From Coprococcus sp. (GTDB lineage Bacteria > Bacillota > Clostridia > Lachnospirales > Lachnospiraceae): a stretch of DNA of 64,000 bases. Position 1 is the stretch's first letter. Each line of letters opens with the position of its first letter. The stretch lies in NCBI GenBank assembly GCA_022793995.1, contig JAAWDY010000068.1:58033-122032 (forward strand). Reading direction: 5' to 3'. Under the pieces are notes generated by a model. The model searched no databases, had not been told where the DNA came from, and was given only the letters and a program-made list of their open reading frames with translations. A program made the translations under genes and the position numbers. Shown one piece after another: positions 43,221 to 52,354 of this stretch.

Positions 43221-44612
43221 ATGGAACAACTATCATTATTTGACGACCGCAGGGTCAACGCGCCGCTTGCGAGCAGGCTGCGTCCGAAAAACTTAAGCAG
43301 GTTTGTGGGGCAGGAGCATCTGTTAGGCGAAGGAAAGGTGCTGCGCCTGTTGATCGAGAGGGATCAGATCTCATCCATGATCTTCTGGGGCCCGCCCGGA
43401 GTGGGCAAGACAACGCTAGCCAGCATTATTGCGGGGCGGACCAAAGCAGAATTTATCAATTTCAGCGCTGTGACGAGCGGGATCAAAGAGATCAAGGAGG
43501 TCATGAATCAGGCGGAGGAGAGCCGGAGGATGGGGATTCGGACAGTACTTTTTGTAGACGAGATCCATCGGTTCAACAAGGCCCAGCAAGACGCATTCCT
43601 GCCGTTTGTGGAGAAGGGAAGCATTATTTTGATCGGGGCGACGACCGAGAATCCTTCTTTTGAGGTCAACGCAGCGCTTTTATCGCGCTGTAAGGTATTC
43701 GTGCTGCGCGCCCTGGAGCAGAAGGATATGGAAAGGCTTCTTAGAAATGCCCTGGAAGATCCGGAAGGATACCAAAGCCTGCGGGTCAGGATCACACCGG
43801 AGCAGATCACAGCGATTGCTGCATTTGCGAACGGGGATGCGAGAACGGCGCTGAACACCCTGGAGATGGCGGTCACCAACGGGGAGATGAGCGCCGAGGC
43901 AGTCACGGTGACAGAAGAAGGACTTGCACAGTGCATTAGCCGGAAATCTCTTCTGTACGATAAAACAGGCGAGGAGCATTATAATCTGATCTCAGCTTTG
44001 CATAAGTCCATGCGCAATAGCGATCCAGACGCGGCGATTTATTGGATGTGCCGGATGTTGGAAGGCGGGGAGAATCCCCTATATATTGCAAGAAGGCTGA
44101 TCCGGTTTGCCAGCGAGGATGTGGGAATGGCGGACAGCCACGCGCTTTCGGTGGCAGTGGCGGCTTACCAGGCGTGTCATTTTCTGGGAATGCCGGAATG
44201 CGACGTACATCTTACCCATGCGGTGACGTATCTGGCAGCGGCGCCGAAGTCGAATGCTTTGTATCTTGCATGTGAGGCATGTAAGACGGACGTGAAGGAA
44301 CTGAGGGCGGAACCGGTCCCCTTACAGCTGCGCAACGCTCCAACGCGGCTTATGAAAGAGCTGGACTACGGAAAAGGGTATCAATATGCCCATGATACAA
44401 AGGAAAAGCTGACCCGCATGGAATGTATGCCGGAGAGTATGAAAGGAAGGAAGTATTATTTCCCCACGGAAGAAGGGGAAGAAAAAAGGGTGCGAAAGCG
44501 CTTGGAGGAAGTGGAACAATGGAAACAGCAGGATGAAAAGGAGGAAATGCCGCAGGGGCATACCTCTATGTCCAAAAAGCAGGACGAAAAGGAGGAAACA
44601 TGCAGAAAGTAA
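43221..44612 (+). CDS. rarA: Replication-associated recombination protein A
   Basis: A 463-residue AAA+ ATPase of the RarA/MgsA/WRNIP1 family acting at stalled replication forks. Landmarks are SRFVGQEHLLGEGK, Walker A GPPGVGKTT, Walker B LFVDEIHRFNKAQQD, sensor 1 GATTENPSFEVN, and the C-terminal tetramerisation part (YAHDTKEKLTRMECMPESM and YYFPTEEGEEKRV). After the normal end a low-complexity tail of about 35 residues contains a duplicated QDEKEE unit. This arose because the ribosome-site region of the next gene is tandemly duplicated within the frame. It overlaps the next gene by 13 bases. Confidence 0.94.
   Translation: MEQLSLFDDRRVNAPLASRLRPKNLSRFVGQEHLLGEGKVLRLLIERDQISSMIFWGPPGVGKTTLASIIAGRTKAEFINFSAVTSGIKEIKEVMNQAEESRRMGIRTVLFVDEIHRFNKAQQDAFLPFVEKGSIILIGATTENPSFEVNAALLSRCKVFVLRALEQKDMERLLRNALEDPEGYQSLRVRITPEQITAIAAFANGDARTALNTLEMAVTNGEMSAEAVTVTEEGLAQCISRKSLLYDKTGEEHYNLISALHKSMRNSDPDAAIYWMCRMLEGGENPLYIARRLIRFASEDVGMADSHALSVAVAAYQACHFLGMPECDVHLTHAVTYLAAAPKSNALYLACEACKTDVKELRAEPVPLQLRNAPTRLMKELDYGKGYQYAHDTKEKLTRMECMPESMKGRKYYFPTEEGEEKRVRKRLEEVEQWKQQDEKEEMPQGHTSMSKKQDEKEETCRK
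44524..44605 (+). repeat. Tandem imperfect repeat spanning the rarA end and next ribosome site
   Basis: AGCAGGATGAAAAGGAGGAA (44527-44546) recurs as AGCAGGACGAAAAGGAGGAA (44579-44598), one change in 20 bases, with a 32-base interval. Each copy holds an AGGAGG ribosome site. The second serves the aldo/keto reductase start at 44600, and the first is now inside the rarA tail. Confidence 0.75.
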
Positions 44613-45622
44613 CTTTAGGGAAAACAGGGATTACGGTAAATAAGAATGGGTTCGGGGCGCTTCCGATCCAGAGGATTTCAGCCGAAGAGGCGAGAAAGAT
44701 TTTGAGGAAAGCGTATGATAACGGCGTGGATTTTTTTGATACGGCGCGCCTTTATACAGACAGTGAAGAGAAGATCGGCCTGGCGCTTTCTGACGTGCGG
44801 GAGAAGATCTATATTTCCTCCAAGACAGCGGCGTCAAAGGCGGAGGATTTCTGGAAAGACCTGGAGATAACACTTGGCAATTTGAAGACGGATTATCTGG
44901 ATATCTATCAGTTCCATAATCCAGCGTTCTGTCCAAAACCGGGCGACGGGACAGGACTTTATGAGGCAATGCTTGCGGCAAAGGAGCAGGGAAAGATACG
45001 CTATATTGGGATTACAAACCATCGGCTTGCCGTGGCAGAAGAAGCGGTAGAAAGCGGGTTGTACGATACCTTACAGTTCCCGTTCAGTTACCTTTCCTCA
45101 GAGCAGGAGCTAGGTCTGGTCGATCAGTGCCGCAAGGCGGACATGGGATTCATTGCCATGAAGGCGCTTGCCGGCGGCCTGATTATGAACTCTGCGGCGG
45201 CGTATGCATTTATGCTGGAGCAGGATGGCGTGCTTCCGATCTGGGGGATCCAAAGGGAGAGAGAATTGGATGAATTCTTATCTTACCAGGAGAAAGAACC
45301 GGTTCTGGAAGGGGAGATCAAAGAAGTTGTCGAACATGACAAAAAGGAGCTGCAGGGCGAGTTTTGTAGGGGCTGTGGGTACTGTATGCCGTGTCCGGCA
45401 GGGATTGAGATCAATAACTGTGCGAGAATGTCGCTCATGATCCGCAGGGCGCCGTCGGATGCGCAGCTCACTGCGGAGATGCAGGCGAAGATGAAACAGA
45501 TCGAAGAATGCCTCCACTGCGGGAAATGCAAAGCGAAATGTCCGTACGGCCTGGATACGCCGGCTCTGCTTGAGAAGAATTATAAAGATTACAGGGAAAT
45601 TCTGGCAGGTAAAGCGCTTTAA
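44600..45622 (+). CDS. Aldo/keto reductase with C-terminal 4Fe-4S ferredoxin domain
   Basis: A 340-residue fusion common in anaerobes. Residues 1-235 form an aldo/keto reductase barrel with DFFDTARLYTDSE (catalytic Asp and Tyr) and the Lys in ISSKTAAS. Residues 265-325 contain two cluster-binding motifs, CRGCGYCMPCP and CLHCGKCKAKCPYG, for two [4Fe-4S] clusters. It probably uses ferredoxin-like electron transfer and NAD(P)H on an unidentified carbonyl substrate in the cytoplasm. AAAAGGAGGAAAC precedes the ATG, which lies inside the end of rarA. Confidence 0.9.
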   Translation: MQKVTLGKTGITVNKNGFGALPIQRISAEEARKILRKAYDNGVDFFDTARLYTDSEEKIGLALSDVREKIYISSKTAASKAEDFWKDLEITLGNLKTDYLDIYQFHNPAFCPKPGDGTGLYEAMLAAKEQGKIRYIGITNHRLAVAEEAVESGLYDTLQFPFSYLSSEQELGLVDQCRKADMGFIAMKALAGGLIMNSAAAYAFMLEQDGVLPIWGIQRERELDEFLSYQEKEPVLEGEIKEVVEHDKKELQGEFCRGCGYCMPCPAGIEINNCARMSLMIRRAPSDAQLTAEMQAKMKQIEECLHCGKCKAKCPYGLDTPALLEKNYKDYREILAGKAL

Positions 45623-45655
45623 AGAATTTTCGCTTTAAAGAATAAAAGAATTTTG

Positions 45656-45684
45656 TTTACGGAATCGAAAAAAAATGATATGAT
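45656..45684 (+). promoter_or_regulatory. Promoter of yerC
   Basis: TTTACG (45656-45661), 17 bases, then TATGAT (45679-45684), about 30 bases before the ATG at 45716. Confidence 0.55.
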
Positions 45685-45715
45685 AGAGTATATTGTGCAA
45701 AGGAAAGTGATTTCT

Positions 45716-46027
45716 ATGAGCAGAAAAAATAGTCCAAGAGAGCGGAAAAGCGGCATGTATCAGGCGATCCTGGAACTCGGAAATTTGGAAGAATGCTACG
45801 AGTTCTTTGAGGATATCTGCGCGATGAGTGAGCTTCAGTCCATGGAGCAGCGCTTTGAGGTCGCAAGGATGCTCAGGGAGGATAAAGTCTATACAGAGAT
45901 CAAGGAAAAGACAAACGCCAGTTCCGCGACGATCAGCCGGGTGAACCGGATGCTCAATTATGGAACCGGATGTCTTGGGGAGATGCTTGACAGACTGAAG
46001 GACAGAGAAGTACAGAAAGAGGAATAG
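45716..46027 (+). CDS. yerC: TrpR-like regulator YerC/YecD
   Basis: A 103-residue helical protein of the TrpR-related YerC/YecD family. The helix-turn-helix is in YTEIKEKTNASSATISRVNR and the C-terminus is the typical LNYGTGCLGEMLDRL. It probably binds DNA as a dimer; its targets are not known to me. The ATG at 45716 follows AAAGGAAAG. An in-frame upstream TTG at 45653 lies inside the promoter and is rejected. It is 13 bases from iorA, so it could regulate or be co-transcribed with the indolepyruvate oxidoreductase genes. Confidence 0.85.
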   Translation: MSRKNSPRERKSGMYQAILELGNLEECYEFFEDICAMSELQSMEQRFEVARMLREDKVYTEIKEKTNASSATISRVNRMLNYGTGCLGEMLDRLKDREVQKEE

Positions 46028-46040
46028 AAAGGATGTCACT

Positions 46041-47777
46041 ATGAGACAATTAATGTTGGGCAATAAAGCGCTGGCTAGGGGCCTCTATGAAGCAGGATGC
46101 AGCGTGGTATCCAGCTATCCGGGGACTCCGAGCACGGAAGTCACCGAAGAAGCGGCCGAATATGATGAGATCTACTGCGAATGGGCGCCGAATGAAAAGG
46201 TGGCGATGGAGGTTGCGTTTGGCGCCTCCCTTGCCGGTAAGAGGAGCTTCTGCGGCATGAAGCATGTGGGGCTTAACGTGGCGGCGGATCCCTTGTATAC
46301 ATGTTCCTATACGGGAGTCAACGCCGGGATGGTGATCTGTGTGGCGGATGACGCAGGGATGCATTCTTCCCAGAATGAACAGGATTCCCGTCATCATGCG
46401 ATCGCGGCCAAGGTTCCGATGCTGGAACCATCGGATTCGGCGGAGGCATGTGAGTTCGCAAAAAAGGCATACGAGATTTCAGAGGAATTTGATACCCCGG
46501 TGATGATTAAGATGTGTACCAGGGTTGCGCATTCCCAGAGCATTGTAGAAGAAAGTGAGCGTATTGTTCCAGATACGGTTCCTTATAAGAAGAATATCGC
46601 AAAATACGTTATGATGCCGGGAAATGCGATCCGCCGTCATCCTCTGGTGGAGGAGCGCACCAGGAAATTGGAGGAATACGCGGAGCATTGTGAGCTGAAT
46701 CGTGTGGAGATGGGAGATACCGGGCTTGGGATCATCACCTCTTCCACAAGTTACCAGTACGTTAAAGAAGTATTTGGGGAAAAGGCAAGCATCTTAAAGC
46801 TGGGAATGGTAAATCCGCTTCCCAGGAAGCTGATTCTTGATTTCGCGTCAAAAGTGGAGAAGCTTGCGGTGGTTGAGGAACTGGATCCGATCATTGAGGA
46901 TCATTGCAGGAAGCTTGGACTTACTGTGACAGGAAAAGATGTGCTTCCGATCGAAGGAGAATTTTCTCAGAATCTCATCGCGCAGAAGCTGGGTGCGGAA
47001 GTTCCCGAATTCCAAAGCCTGGGCGAGACACTTCCGGCACGTCCTCCGGTTATGTGCGCCGGCTGTCCGCACAGAGGATTGTTTTATACTTTATCACGCA
47101 ACCACTGTACCGTTCTCGGTGATATCGGTTGCTACACGCTGGGGGCAGTGGCGCCTCTGAATGCAATGGAGATGACTTTGTGCATGGGCGCATCCATCAG
47201 CGCGATCCATGGATTCAATAAAGCACTGGGGAAAGAAAGTGAAGGAAAGACCGTGGCGGTTATCGGAGACTCGACTTTTATGCACTCCGGTATGACAGGG
47301 CTTGCCAATATTGCATATAACCAGAGTAATTCTACGGTCATCATTCTGGATAATTCCATCACCGGAATGACCGGTCACCAGCAGAATCCGACTACGGGAT
47401 ATAATATCAAAGGCGATCCGGCAGGAAAGATTGATCTGGAGAGCCTGTGCCGCTCTATGGGATTCACAAGAGTAACCGTGGTGGATCCGTATGACCTGGC
47501 AGAATGCGACCGGGTCTTGAAGGAGGAGCTGGCGGCAGAAGAGCCGTCTGTCATCATCAGCAGACGCCCCTGCGCACTTCTCAAATATGTAAAACATGAC
47601 AGGCTGCTTCATGTGGATACGGACAAATGCGCCGGGTGCAAAGCCTGTATGCGTCTGGGATGTCCTGCGATCAGTATCAAGAACGGCAAGGCGGCGATTG
47701 ATAACACATTGTGTGTAGGATGTAAGGTCTGCCAGCAGCTCTGCAAGTTCGATGCATTACAGTCAGGGGAGGTGTAG
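46041..47777 (+). CDS. iorA: Indolepyruvate:ferredoxin oxidoreductase, alpha subunit
   Basis: A 578-residue thiamine-diphosphate enzyme subunit. The N-terminal pyrimidine-binding part has SSYPGTPSTEV and YCEWAPNEKVAMEVAFGAS. The central ThDP part shows CAGCPHRG, GDIGCYTLG and GDSTFMHSGMTGL. The C-terminus has two ferredoxin motifs, CAGCKACMRLGCP and CVGCKVCQQLCKF. With IorB it oxidatively decarboxylates aryl pyruvates from aromatic amino acids to aryl acetyl-CoA, reducing ferredoxin. The beta subunit and phenylacetate-CoA ligase genes follow immediately, forming a coherent aromatic amino acid fermentation unit. Confidence 0.95.
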   Translation: MRQLMLGNKALARGLYEAGCSVVSSYPGTPSTEVTEEAAEYDEIYCEWAPNEKVAMEVAFGASLAGKRSFCGMKHVGLNVAADPLYTCSYTGVNAGMVICVADDAGMHSSQNEQDSRHHAIAAKVPMLEPSDSAEACEFAKKAYEISEEFDTPVMIKMCTRVAHSQSIVEESERIVPDTVPYKKNIAKYVMMPGNAIRRHPLVEERTRKLEEYAEHCELNRVEMGDTGLGIITSSTSYQYVKEVFGEKASILKLGMVNPLPRKLILDFASKVEKLAVVEELDPIIEDHCRKLGLTVTGKDVLPIEGEFSQNLIAQKLGAEVPEFQSLGETLPARPPVMCAGCPHRGLFYTLSRNHCTVLGDIGCYTLGAVAPLNAMEMTLCMGASISAIHGFNKALGKESEGKTVAVIGDSTFMHSGMTGLANIAYNQSNSTVIILDNSITGMTGHQQNPTTGYNIKGDPAGKIDLESLCRSMGFTRVTVVDPYDLAECDRVLKEELAAEEPSVIISRRPCALLKYVKHDRLLHVDTDKCAGCKACMRLGCPAISIKNGKAAIDNTLCVGCKVCQQLCKFDALQSGEV

Positions 47778-47780
47778 AAG

Positions 47781-48353
47781 ATGACGAAGAATATTATGAT
47801 CGTCGGCGTAGGGGGTCAGGGGTCCCTCCTTGCCAGCAAGCTTCTCGGCCATCTGCTTCTGACAGAGGGGTATGATGTGAAAGTATCCGAGGTACATGGA
47901 ATGAGCCAGCGCGGCGGAAGCGTTGTTACATATGTAAGATTTGGGGAAAAGGTATATTCGCCCATCATAGATAAAGGGGAAGCTGATTTTATCGTTTCCT
48001 TTGAAAAGCTGGAGGCTGCACGCTATGTGGAATATTTGAAAGAAGGCGGAAGGATTGTGGTGAATGTCCAGGAGATCGACCCAATGCCGGTCATTACCGG
48101 CGCGGTCGAATATCCCGTGGATTTGATCGAAAAGATGCAGGCGAAAGGAATACAGGTCGACGCGATGGACTGTCTTGGCCTGGCTGAAGAAGCGGGGTCT
48201 GCGAAAGCGGTGAATATTGTGCTCATGGGCAGGCTGTCACGTTACTTTGATATTCCGGTGGAAAAATGGCAGAAAGCCATCGAGGAATGTGTCCCGCCTA
48301 AATTTGCCGAACTGAACCACAAAGCATTTTCACTTGGAAGAGGAGAAGAGTAA
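47781..48353 (+). CDS. iorB: Indolepyruvate:ferredoxin oxidoreductase, beta subunit
   Basis: A 190-residue gamma-type domain of 2-oxoacid:ferredoxin oxidoreductases, with IMIVGVGGQGSLLASKLLG and EVHGMSQRGGSVVTYVRFG, which bind CoA/assembly regions. It forms the active heterodimer or tetramer with IorA. The start is three bases after the iorA stop, with GGGGAGGTG as ribosome site, and its stop overlaps the paaK start. Confidence 0.94.
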   Translation: MTKNIMIVGVGGQGSLLASKLLGHLLLTEGYDVKVSEVHGMSQRGGSVVTYVRFGEKVYSPIIDKGEADFIVSFEKLEAARYVEYLKEGGRIVVNVQEIDPMPVITGAVEYPVDLIEKMQAKGIQVDAMDCLGLAEEAGSAKAVNIVLMGRLSRYFDIPVEKWQKAIEECVPPKFAELNHKAFSLGRGEE

Positions 48354-49657
48354 TGAAGAATTATTATCAGCCAGAAATTGAAATCATGCCGCTGGATCAG
48401 CTCCAGGCGCTCCAGAGCGAGCGGCTGAAAGAGCAGGTGAAATTTGTCTATGAGAATGTCAAATTCTATCATGACCGGATGGATGAACTTGGGGTGAAGC
48501 CGGAGGACATTCAAGGAATAGACGATTTACATAAACTTCCATTTATTACAAAGGATGATCTCCGCGATCAATATCCGTATGGCCTTCTGGGCGTGCCGCT
48601 TGAGGAATGCGTGCGGATTCAGTCCACCAGTGGGACGACAGGCCGGCGCGTGGTCGCATTTTATACGCAGGAGGATCTTGACGTTTGGGAGGAATGCTGT
48701 GCGAGAGCGATCGTAGCGGCGGGTGGAACGAAGGAAGATGTATGTCATGTCTGCTACGGGTACGGTCTGTTTACAGGAGGTCCCGGGCTGAACGGAGGCT
48801 CCCATAAAGTGGGATGCCTGACGCTTCCTATGTCTTCAGGCAATACAGAGAGACAACTTCAGTTCATGACAGATCTGGGTTCCACGATTCTTTGCTGTAC
48901 TCCTTCTTATGCAGCCAATTTGGGCGAGGCGGTCAACGAAAGAGGACTGCGGGATCAGATTAAGTTAAAAGCAGGTATTTTCGGAGCTGAGCCGTGGACA
49001 GAGGAGATGCGCCATAATATTGAGGAGTCCTTGGGAATCAAGGCGTATGATATCTATGGACTGACGGAGATTTCAGGGCCGGGCGTATCTTTTGAATGTG
49101 AAGAACAGGCAGGAATGCACATCCAGGAGGATCATTTTATTGCTGAGATCATTGATCCAGATACAGGAGAAGTGCTCCCGGAAGGGGAAGTCGGCGAGTT
49201 GGTATTCACCTGTATCACGAAGAAAGCGTTTCCGCTCATGCGCTACCGTACCCGTGACCTCTGCCGTCTGACTCGTAAGCCATGTCCTTGCGGCCGTACG
49301 CATGTGCGTATGATGAAGCCAAAGGGAAGAAGCGACGATATGATGATCGTGAAAGGTGTAAACGTATGGCCTTCACAGATTGAGACGGTTCTTCTGAACC
49401 AGGGATATCAGGCGAATTATCAGATCGTGGTCGACCGTGTAGGGAATAACGATACGATCGAGGTGCAGGTCGAATTGACGCCGGAAATGGCGGAGGACAA
49501 GAGCATTCCGATCGAGAAGAGGCAGAAAAAGATCGTATCGGGGCTGAAATCCATGCTTGGAATTACGGTAGATGTCAAGGTTGTAGAGCCGAAAGCAATC
49601 GCGAGAAGCGAAGGCAAGGCGGTCCGCGTGATCGACAAGAGACATTTGTATCAATAG
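48353..49657 (+). CDS. paaK: Phenylacetate-CoA ligase
   Basis: A 434-residue adenylate-forming enzyme with the P-loop-like STSGTTGRRVVAFYT, DIYGLTEISGPG and the hinge/C-terminal GRSDDMMIVKGVNVWPSQIE. It joins phenylacetate or indoleacetate to CoA with ATP, or runs in reverse to make ATP from the aryl-acetyl-CoA formed by IorAB. In archaea and clostridia this pairing yields energy from aromatic amino acids, and that direction fits here. It overlaps iorB by one base and is closed by a bidirectional terminator. Confidence 0.94.
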   Translation: MKNYYQPEIEIMPLDQLQALQSERLKEQVKFVYENVKFYHDRMDELGVKPEDIQGIDDLHKLPFITKDDLRDQYPYGLLGVPLEECVRIQSTSGTTGRRVVAFYTQEDLDVWEECCARAIVAAGGTKEDVCHVCYGYGLFTGGPGLNGGSHKVGCLTLPMSSGNTERQLQFMTDLGSTILCCTPSYAANLGEAVNERGLRDQIKLKAGIFGAEPWTEEMRHNIEESLGIKAYDIYGLTEISGPGVSFECEEQAGMHIQEDHFIAEIIDPDTGEVLPEGEVGELVFTCITKKAFPLMRYRTRDLCRLTRKPCPCGRTHVRMMKPKGRSDDMMIVKGVNVWPSQIETVLLNQGYQANYQIVVDRVGNNDTIEVQVELTPEMAEDKSIPIEKRQKKIVSGLKSMLGITVDVKVVEPKAIARSEGKAVRVIDKRHLYQ

Positions 49658-49718
49658 CATCATGGGGTCAAAATACCTTTTATCCCCAACATTATGTACA
49701 TTCTAAAGAAAAAGAAAC

Positions 49719-49747
49719 GGCTCCGGGAATCGATCTTTTCCGGAGCC
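49719..49747. terminator. Bidirectional terminator between paaK and the amidohydrolase gene
   Basis: GGCTCCGG (49719-49726) pairs with CCGGAGCC (49740-49747), with AAAAAGAAAC before and TGTTT after, extending the stem on both sides. Confidence 0.8.
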
Positions 49748-49753
49748 TGTTTA

Positions 49754-50602
49754 TCAGAGTTTCAAGAGTTTTTCCGCATTTCGAGAAAAAATCATGTCTT
49801 CTTCTTCTTCTGTCAAAGGAATTCTGTTCATCCGATTGACATAGTCCTTTTGATCCTCCCAAGGTGAATCCGTGGCAAATAAAATACGGTCGGCCCCGTG
49901 CTTCCTCACAATACGGAGGAATGCTTCGTCGGAAAGGTTAAAGGAGAGGTAAGGCTTTTGCCCGCTCTTCCGATCAGGAGTGACAGGACCGATGGCAAAG
50001 GCAGTATCAAGCCATACGGGCGATCCGGCCAGGTCGCGCTCTACATCTTCCCAGCAGCCCCAGTTTCCCATATGTGCAAGGACAAATTTTTCGGGATGAA
50101 GCGTGTCCACGACTTTGAGGATCTGCGGTACGGAAGCATAGTTATGATCGTAGATCCCAATATCGATCCCCGCATGGGTAACGATGATTAACCCCAGTTC
50201 AGAGGCGGCGTCAATAATGCGCATCATACGGACGTCGTCGATATCCGTATTCTGGTATGCCGGATGGATCTTGATGCCCAGAATGCCGCTTTGCCTGAGC
50301 CGTATCAGTTCCGTTTTATAATTCTCATAGTCTGGATGCATGCCGCCAAAAGTTATGATGCCCTTCTGTCTTAATTCTTCCCGTTCAGCGATCAAGGCAT
50401 CGTTCACCTTCTCTACCTGCCCAGCGTTTGTCATAACCGGAAGGTTTACCGAGTAATCAATACCGCCTTCCTGCATGGAAGAAACCAGCCCGTCTGCAGA
50501 ACCGTCCGTAAAATAGGCTGTATGGGACTTGAGGCTCAGTTTTTCCAGGACTCCTTGGGAGATCTTGGCGGGAAATGTATGCGTATGAAAATCAATTATC
50601 AT
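49754..50602 (-). CDS. Amidohydrolase family protein
   Basis: A 282-residue metal-dependent hydrolase of the amidohydrolase-2 group. The metal ligands are visible as DFHTHTFP near the N-terminus, IKIHPAYQ and VTHAGID in the middle, FVLAHMGN, and FATDSPWEDQ at the C-terminus. Members hydrolyse or decarboxylate varied substrates, so a specific reaction cannot be given. It is transcribed convergently to paaK and preceded by AAAGGAGTCTACAAC. No operon partner is present. Confidence 0.85.
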   Translation of the reverse strand: MIIDFHTHTFPAKISQGVLEKLSLKSHTAYFTDGSADGLVSSMQEGGIDYSVNLPVMTNAGQVEKVNDALIAEREELRQKGIITFGGMHPDYENYKTELIRLRQSGILGIKIHPAYQNTDIDDVRMMRIIDAASELGLIIVTHAGIDIGIYDHNYASVPQILKVVDTLHPEKFVLAHMGNWGCWEDVERDLAGSPVWLDTAFAIGPVTPDRKSGQKPYLSFNLSDEAFLRIVRKHGADRILFATDSPWEDQKDYVNRMNRIPLTEEEEDMIFSRNAEKLLKL

Positions 50603-50775
50603 GTTGTAGACTCCTTTAGTCCTGCTTTGTGGCAGGTCATTTTACAGGCTATATGATAGGATAAAAATAGAGAACTGTCAACGGGGGAAATTTATCTTTC
50701 CGGGCTGTCAATTTCCTTCTGATTTTGATATACTTTAGATATTAGGTTCAAAAGCTGTTTAAGGAGAAAAAAGCT

Positions 50776-51381
50776 ATGAATTTCAATTTGGATGATGAGC
50801 AGGATAAAGAAAATCTGGCATGGGAGGAGATCCACACAGAGCATATCGTGCAGGACGATTGGATCGATTTTAGACGGTCTGCTTACCGGTTTCCGGACGG
50901 CAGCGTGTTCGAGCCGTATTACAGCTACAGCCGTAAAGACTATGTTGTGATCGTCGCATCGGATGAGAAGGGAAACTATCTCTGCGTCAGACAGTTCCGC
51001 CAGGGAATAGGGGAAGTGACGACAGAATTTCCCGCAGGCGGAATCGAGAGGAAAGATGGAAAGGAATACGGACCGGCTCGCGGAGTATCGGCGTCGGAGG
51101 ATGCTCTTGCGGCAGCCAAGAGAGAACTTCTGGAAGAGACAGGATATGTATCAGATGACTGGAAGTATTTACTCTCAGTCCCTTCTAACGCTACTTTGGC
51201 GGACAATTACGCGTATATTTTTGCCGCGAAAAGCTGCCGTAAGGCAGGGGAACAGAACTTGGATGAGACAGAGTTTCTGAATGTCAGGAAATATTCCGCG
51301 GGCGAGATTGAAGAGATGATCCGTAAAGGCGGTTTCCAGCAGGCCGTCCATATCATGGCATGGCTACTTGCCAGAAGATGA
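50776..51381 (+). CDS. Nudix hydrolase, ADP-ribose pyrophosphatase-like, with inserted Nudix loop
   Basis: A 201-residue Nudix protein. The N-terminal beta-strands (EEIHTEHIVQDDWIDFRRSA) and QFRQGIGEVTTEFPAGGIE match ADP-ribose pyrophosphatases. The Nudix box is split: GGIE is separated by about 18 residues (RKDGKEYGPARGVSASED) from AAAKRELLEETGY, whereas the standard spacing between the first Gly and the Arg-Glu is 14. Catalytic Glu residues of the REXXEE core are intact, so activity is likely. Its start follows AAGGAGAAAAAAGCT. The stop overlaps a membrane-protein gene (ATGA). Confidence 0.87.
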   Translation: MNFNLDDEQDKENLAWEEIHTEHIVQDDWIDFRRSAYRFPDGSVFEPYYSYSRKDYVVIVASDEKGNYLCVRQFRQGIGEVTTEFPAGGIERKDGKEYGPARGVSASEDALAAAKRELLEETGYVSDDWKYLLSVPSNATLADNYAYIFAAKSCRKAGEQNLDETEFLNVRKYSAGEIEEMIRKGGFQQAVHIMAWLLARR

Positions 51382-52310
51382 TCGGGGGCAGAGTGATGGA
51401 GGAAGTAGGAAAGAACAAAAAGAAAGGCTGGCTTTTCCTCATATTATATACCGTTTTCCTTGTCGTGATATCTGTTATATATGTGTGCATCCTGGAATTT
51501 GTCCCAAAAGGACTTGAACTTCGGACCTGGTATACAAAAGACGCGGCGACTGTATTGTTATTGGTATGGATGTATACGGCGGTCAAGTGGGCCGTTTCCA
51601 TCAGGAGACGTCTTATTTCCCGGCTGTCAAAGCGGGGAGGCAGGGCCTTTTTGTCGGCGGCAGTATGGCTTGTGTGTATCGTTGTCATAGGATTTTGTGG
51701 GATACTGATACTTGCTGCGAACGCCAGAATGGATAGTGAAATGGATAATGGAGACGGAACGATCACGGTCAAATGGGATATCTGGCTGGACTCGCCAGAG
51801 TATTCGGTCTATGAAAAAGAAGGAATCCTGTATCGGCGACATTTGCGTTCATTGAATAATAGGCGAAGAATAAACCTGCCTTCGGAGTCACAAACAGGTG
51901 AGACGGGCTCACAGACCGATGAAACTGGATATGAGCAGAATACAGGAGATTTTTCCCGGACAGAGCACCCCGAAGAAGGATACCGGGCTGTTTACGACGC
52001 GTTCCTGTCCCAGGAGAATGATCTATATCAAATGGATTATGATGCGAAAGGATATTCCCGTGTAATTCTTTATGAGGATGAAAGGGTAGTAAGATATCTC
52101 GTATATGACAGAGACTCTCAGAATGGGAAATGCGCTTTGTACGTGTATTATGAGTGCGAGAAGGGGGAGAACGGTCTTTGGAGTTCTGTGGATGCAATCA
52201 TTTTAGACATGTATGCTTATAAATATGAGGATGGTACGGTTATTGACAGTATCAAGACTTCATGGGAAGAACTGGGGACAGAAGAATATCGTGAGGCGAC
52301 AGGGGAATGA
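51378..52310 (+). CDS. Membrane protein of unknown function, three helices and large extracytoplasmic domain
   Basis: About 310 residues. After a basic start there are three hydrophobic helices (WLFLILYTVFLVVISVIYVC, AATVLLLVWMYTAVKWAV and LSAAVWLVCIVVIGFCGILI). An acidic, Tyr-rich domain of about 190 residues follows, with a Thr/Glu-rich linker (SQTGETGSQTDETG). No family is recognised. The ATG at 51378 overlaps the Nudix stop; ATG 51396 is an alternative with a weak GGGGGC site. A 26-base perfect palindrome that acts as a terminator lies just after the stop. Confidence 0.65.
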   Translation: MIGGRVMEEVGKNKKKGWLFLILYTVFLVVISVIYVCILEFVPKGLELRTWYTKDAATVLLLVWMYTAVKWAVSIRRRLISRLSKRGGRAFLSAAVWLVCIVVIGFCGILILAANARMDSEMDNGDGTITVKWDIWLDSPEYSVYEKEGILYRRHLRSLNNRRRINLPSESQTGETGSQTDETGYEQNTGDFSRTEHPEEGYRAVYDAFLSQENDLYQMDYDAKGYSRVILYEDERVVRYLVYDRDSQNGKCALYVYYECEKGENGLWSSVDAIILDMYAYKYEDGTVIDSIKTSWEELGTEEYREATGE

Positions 52311-52326
52311 AGCTTGAGTAGAACAA

Positions 52327-52352
52327 AAAACGCGGTCATATGACCGCGTTTT
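52327..52352. terminator. Palindromic terminator before the MqsR module
   Basis: AAAACGCGGTCAT/ATGACCGCGTTTT is a perfect 26-base palindrome followed by TTC. It ends transcription of the membrane-protein gene three bases before the -35 box of the toxin-antitoxin promoter. Confidence 0.8.
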
Positions 52353-52354
52353 TC

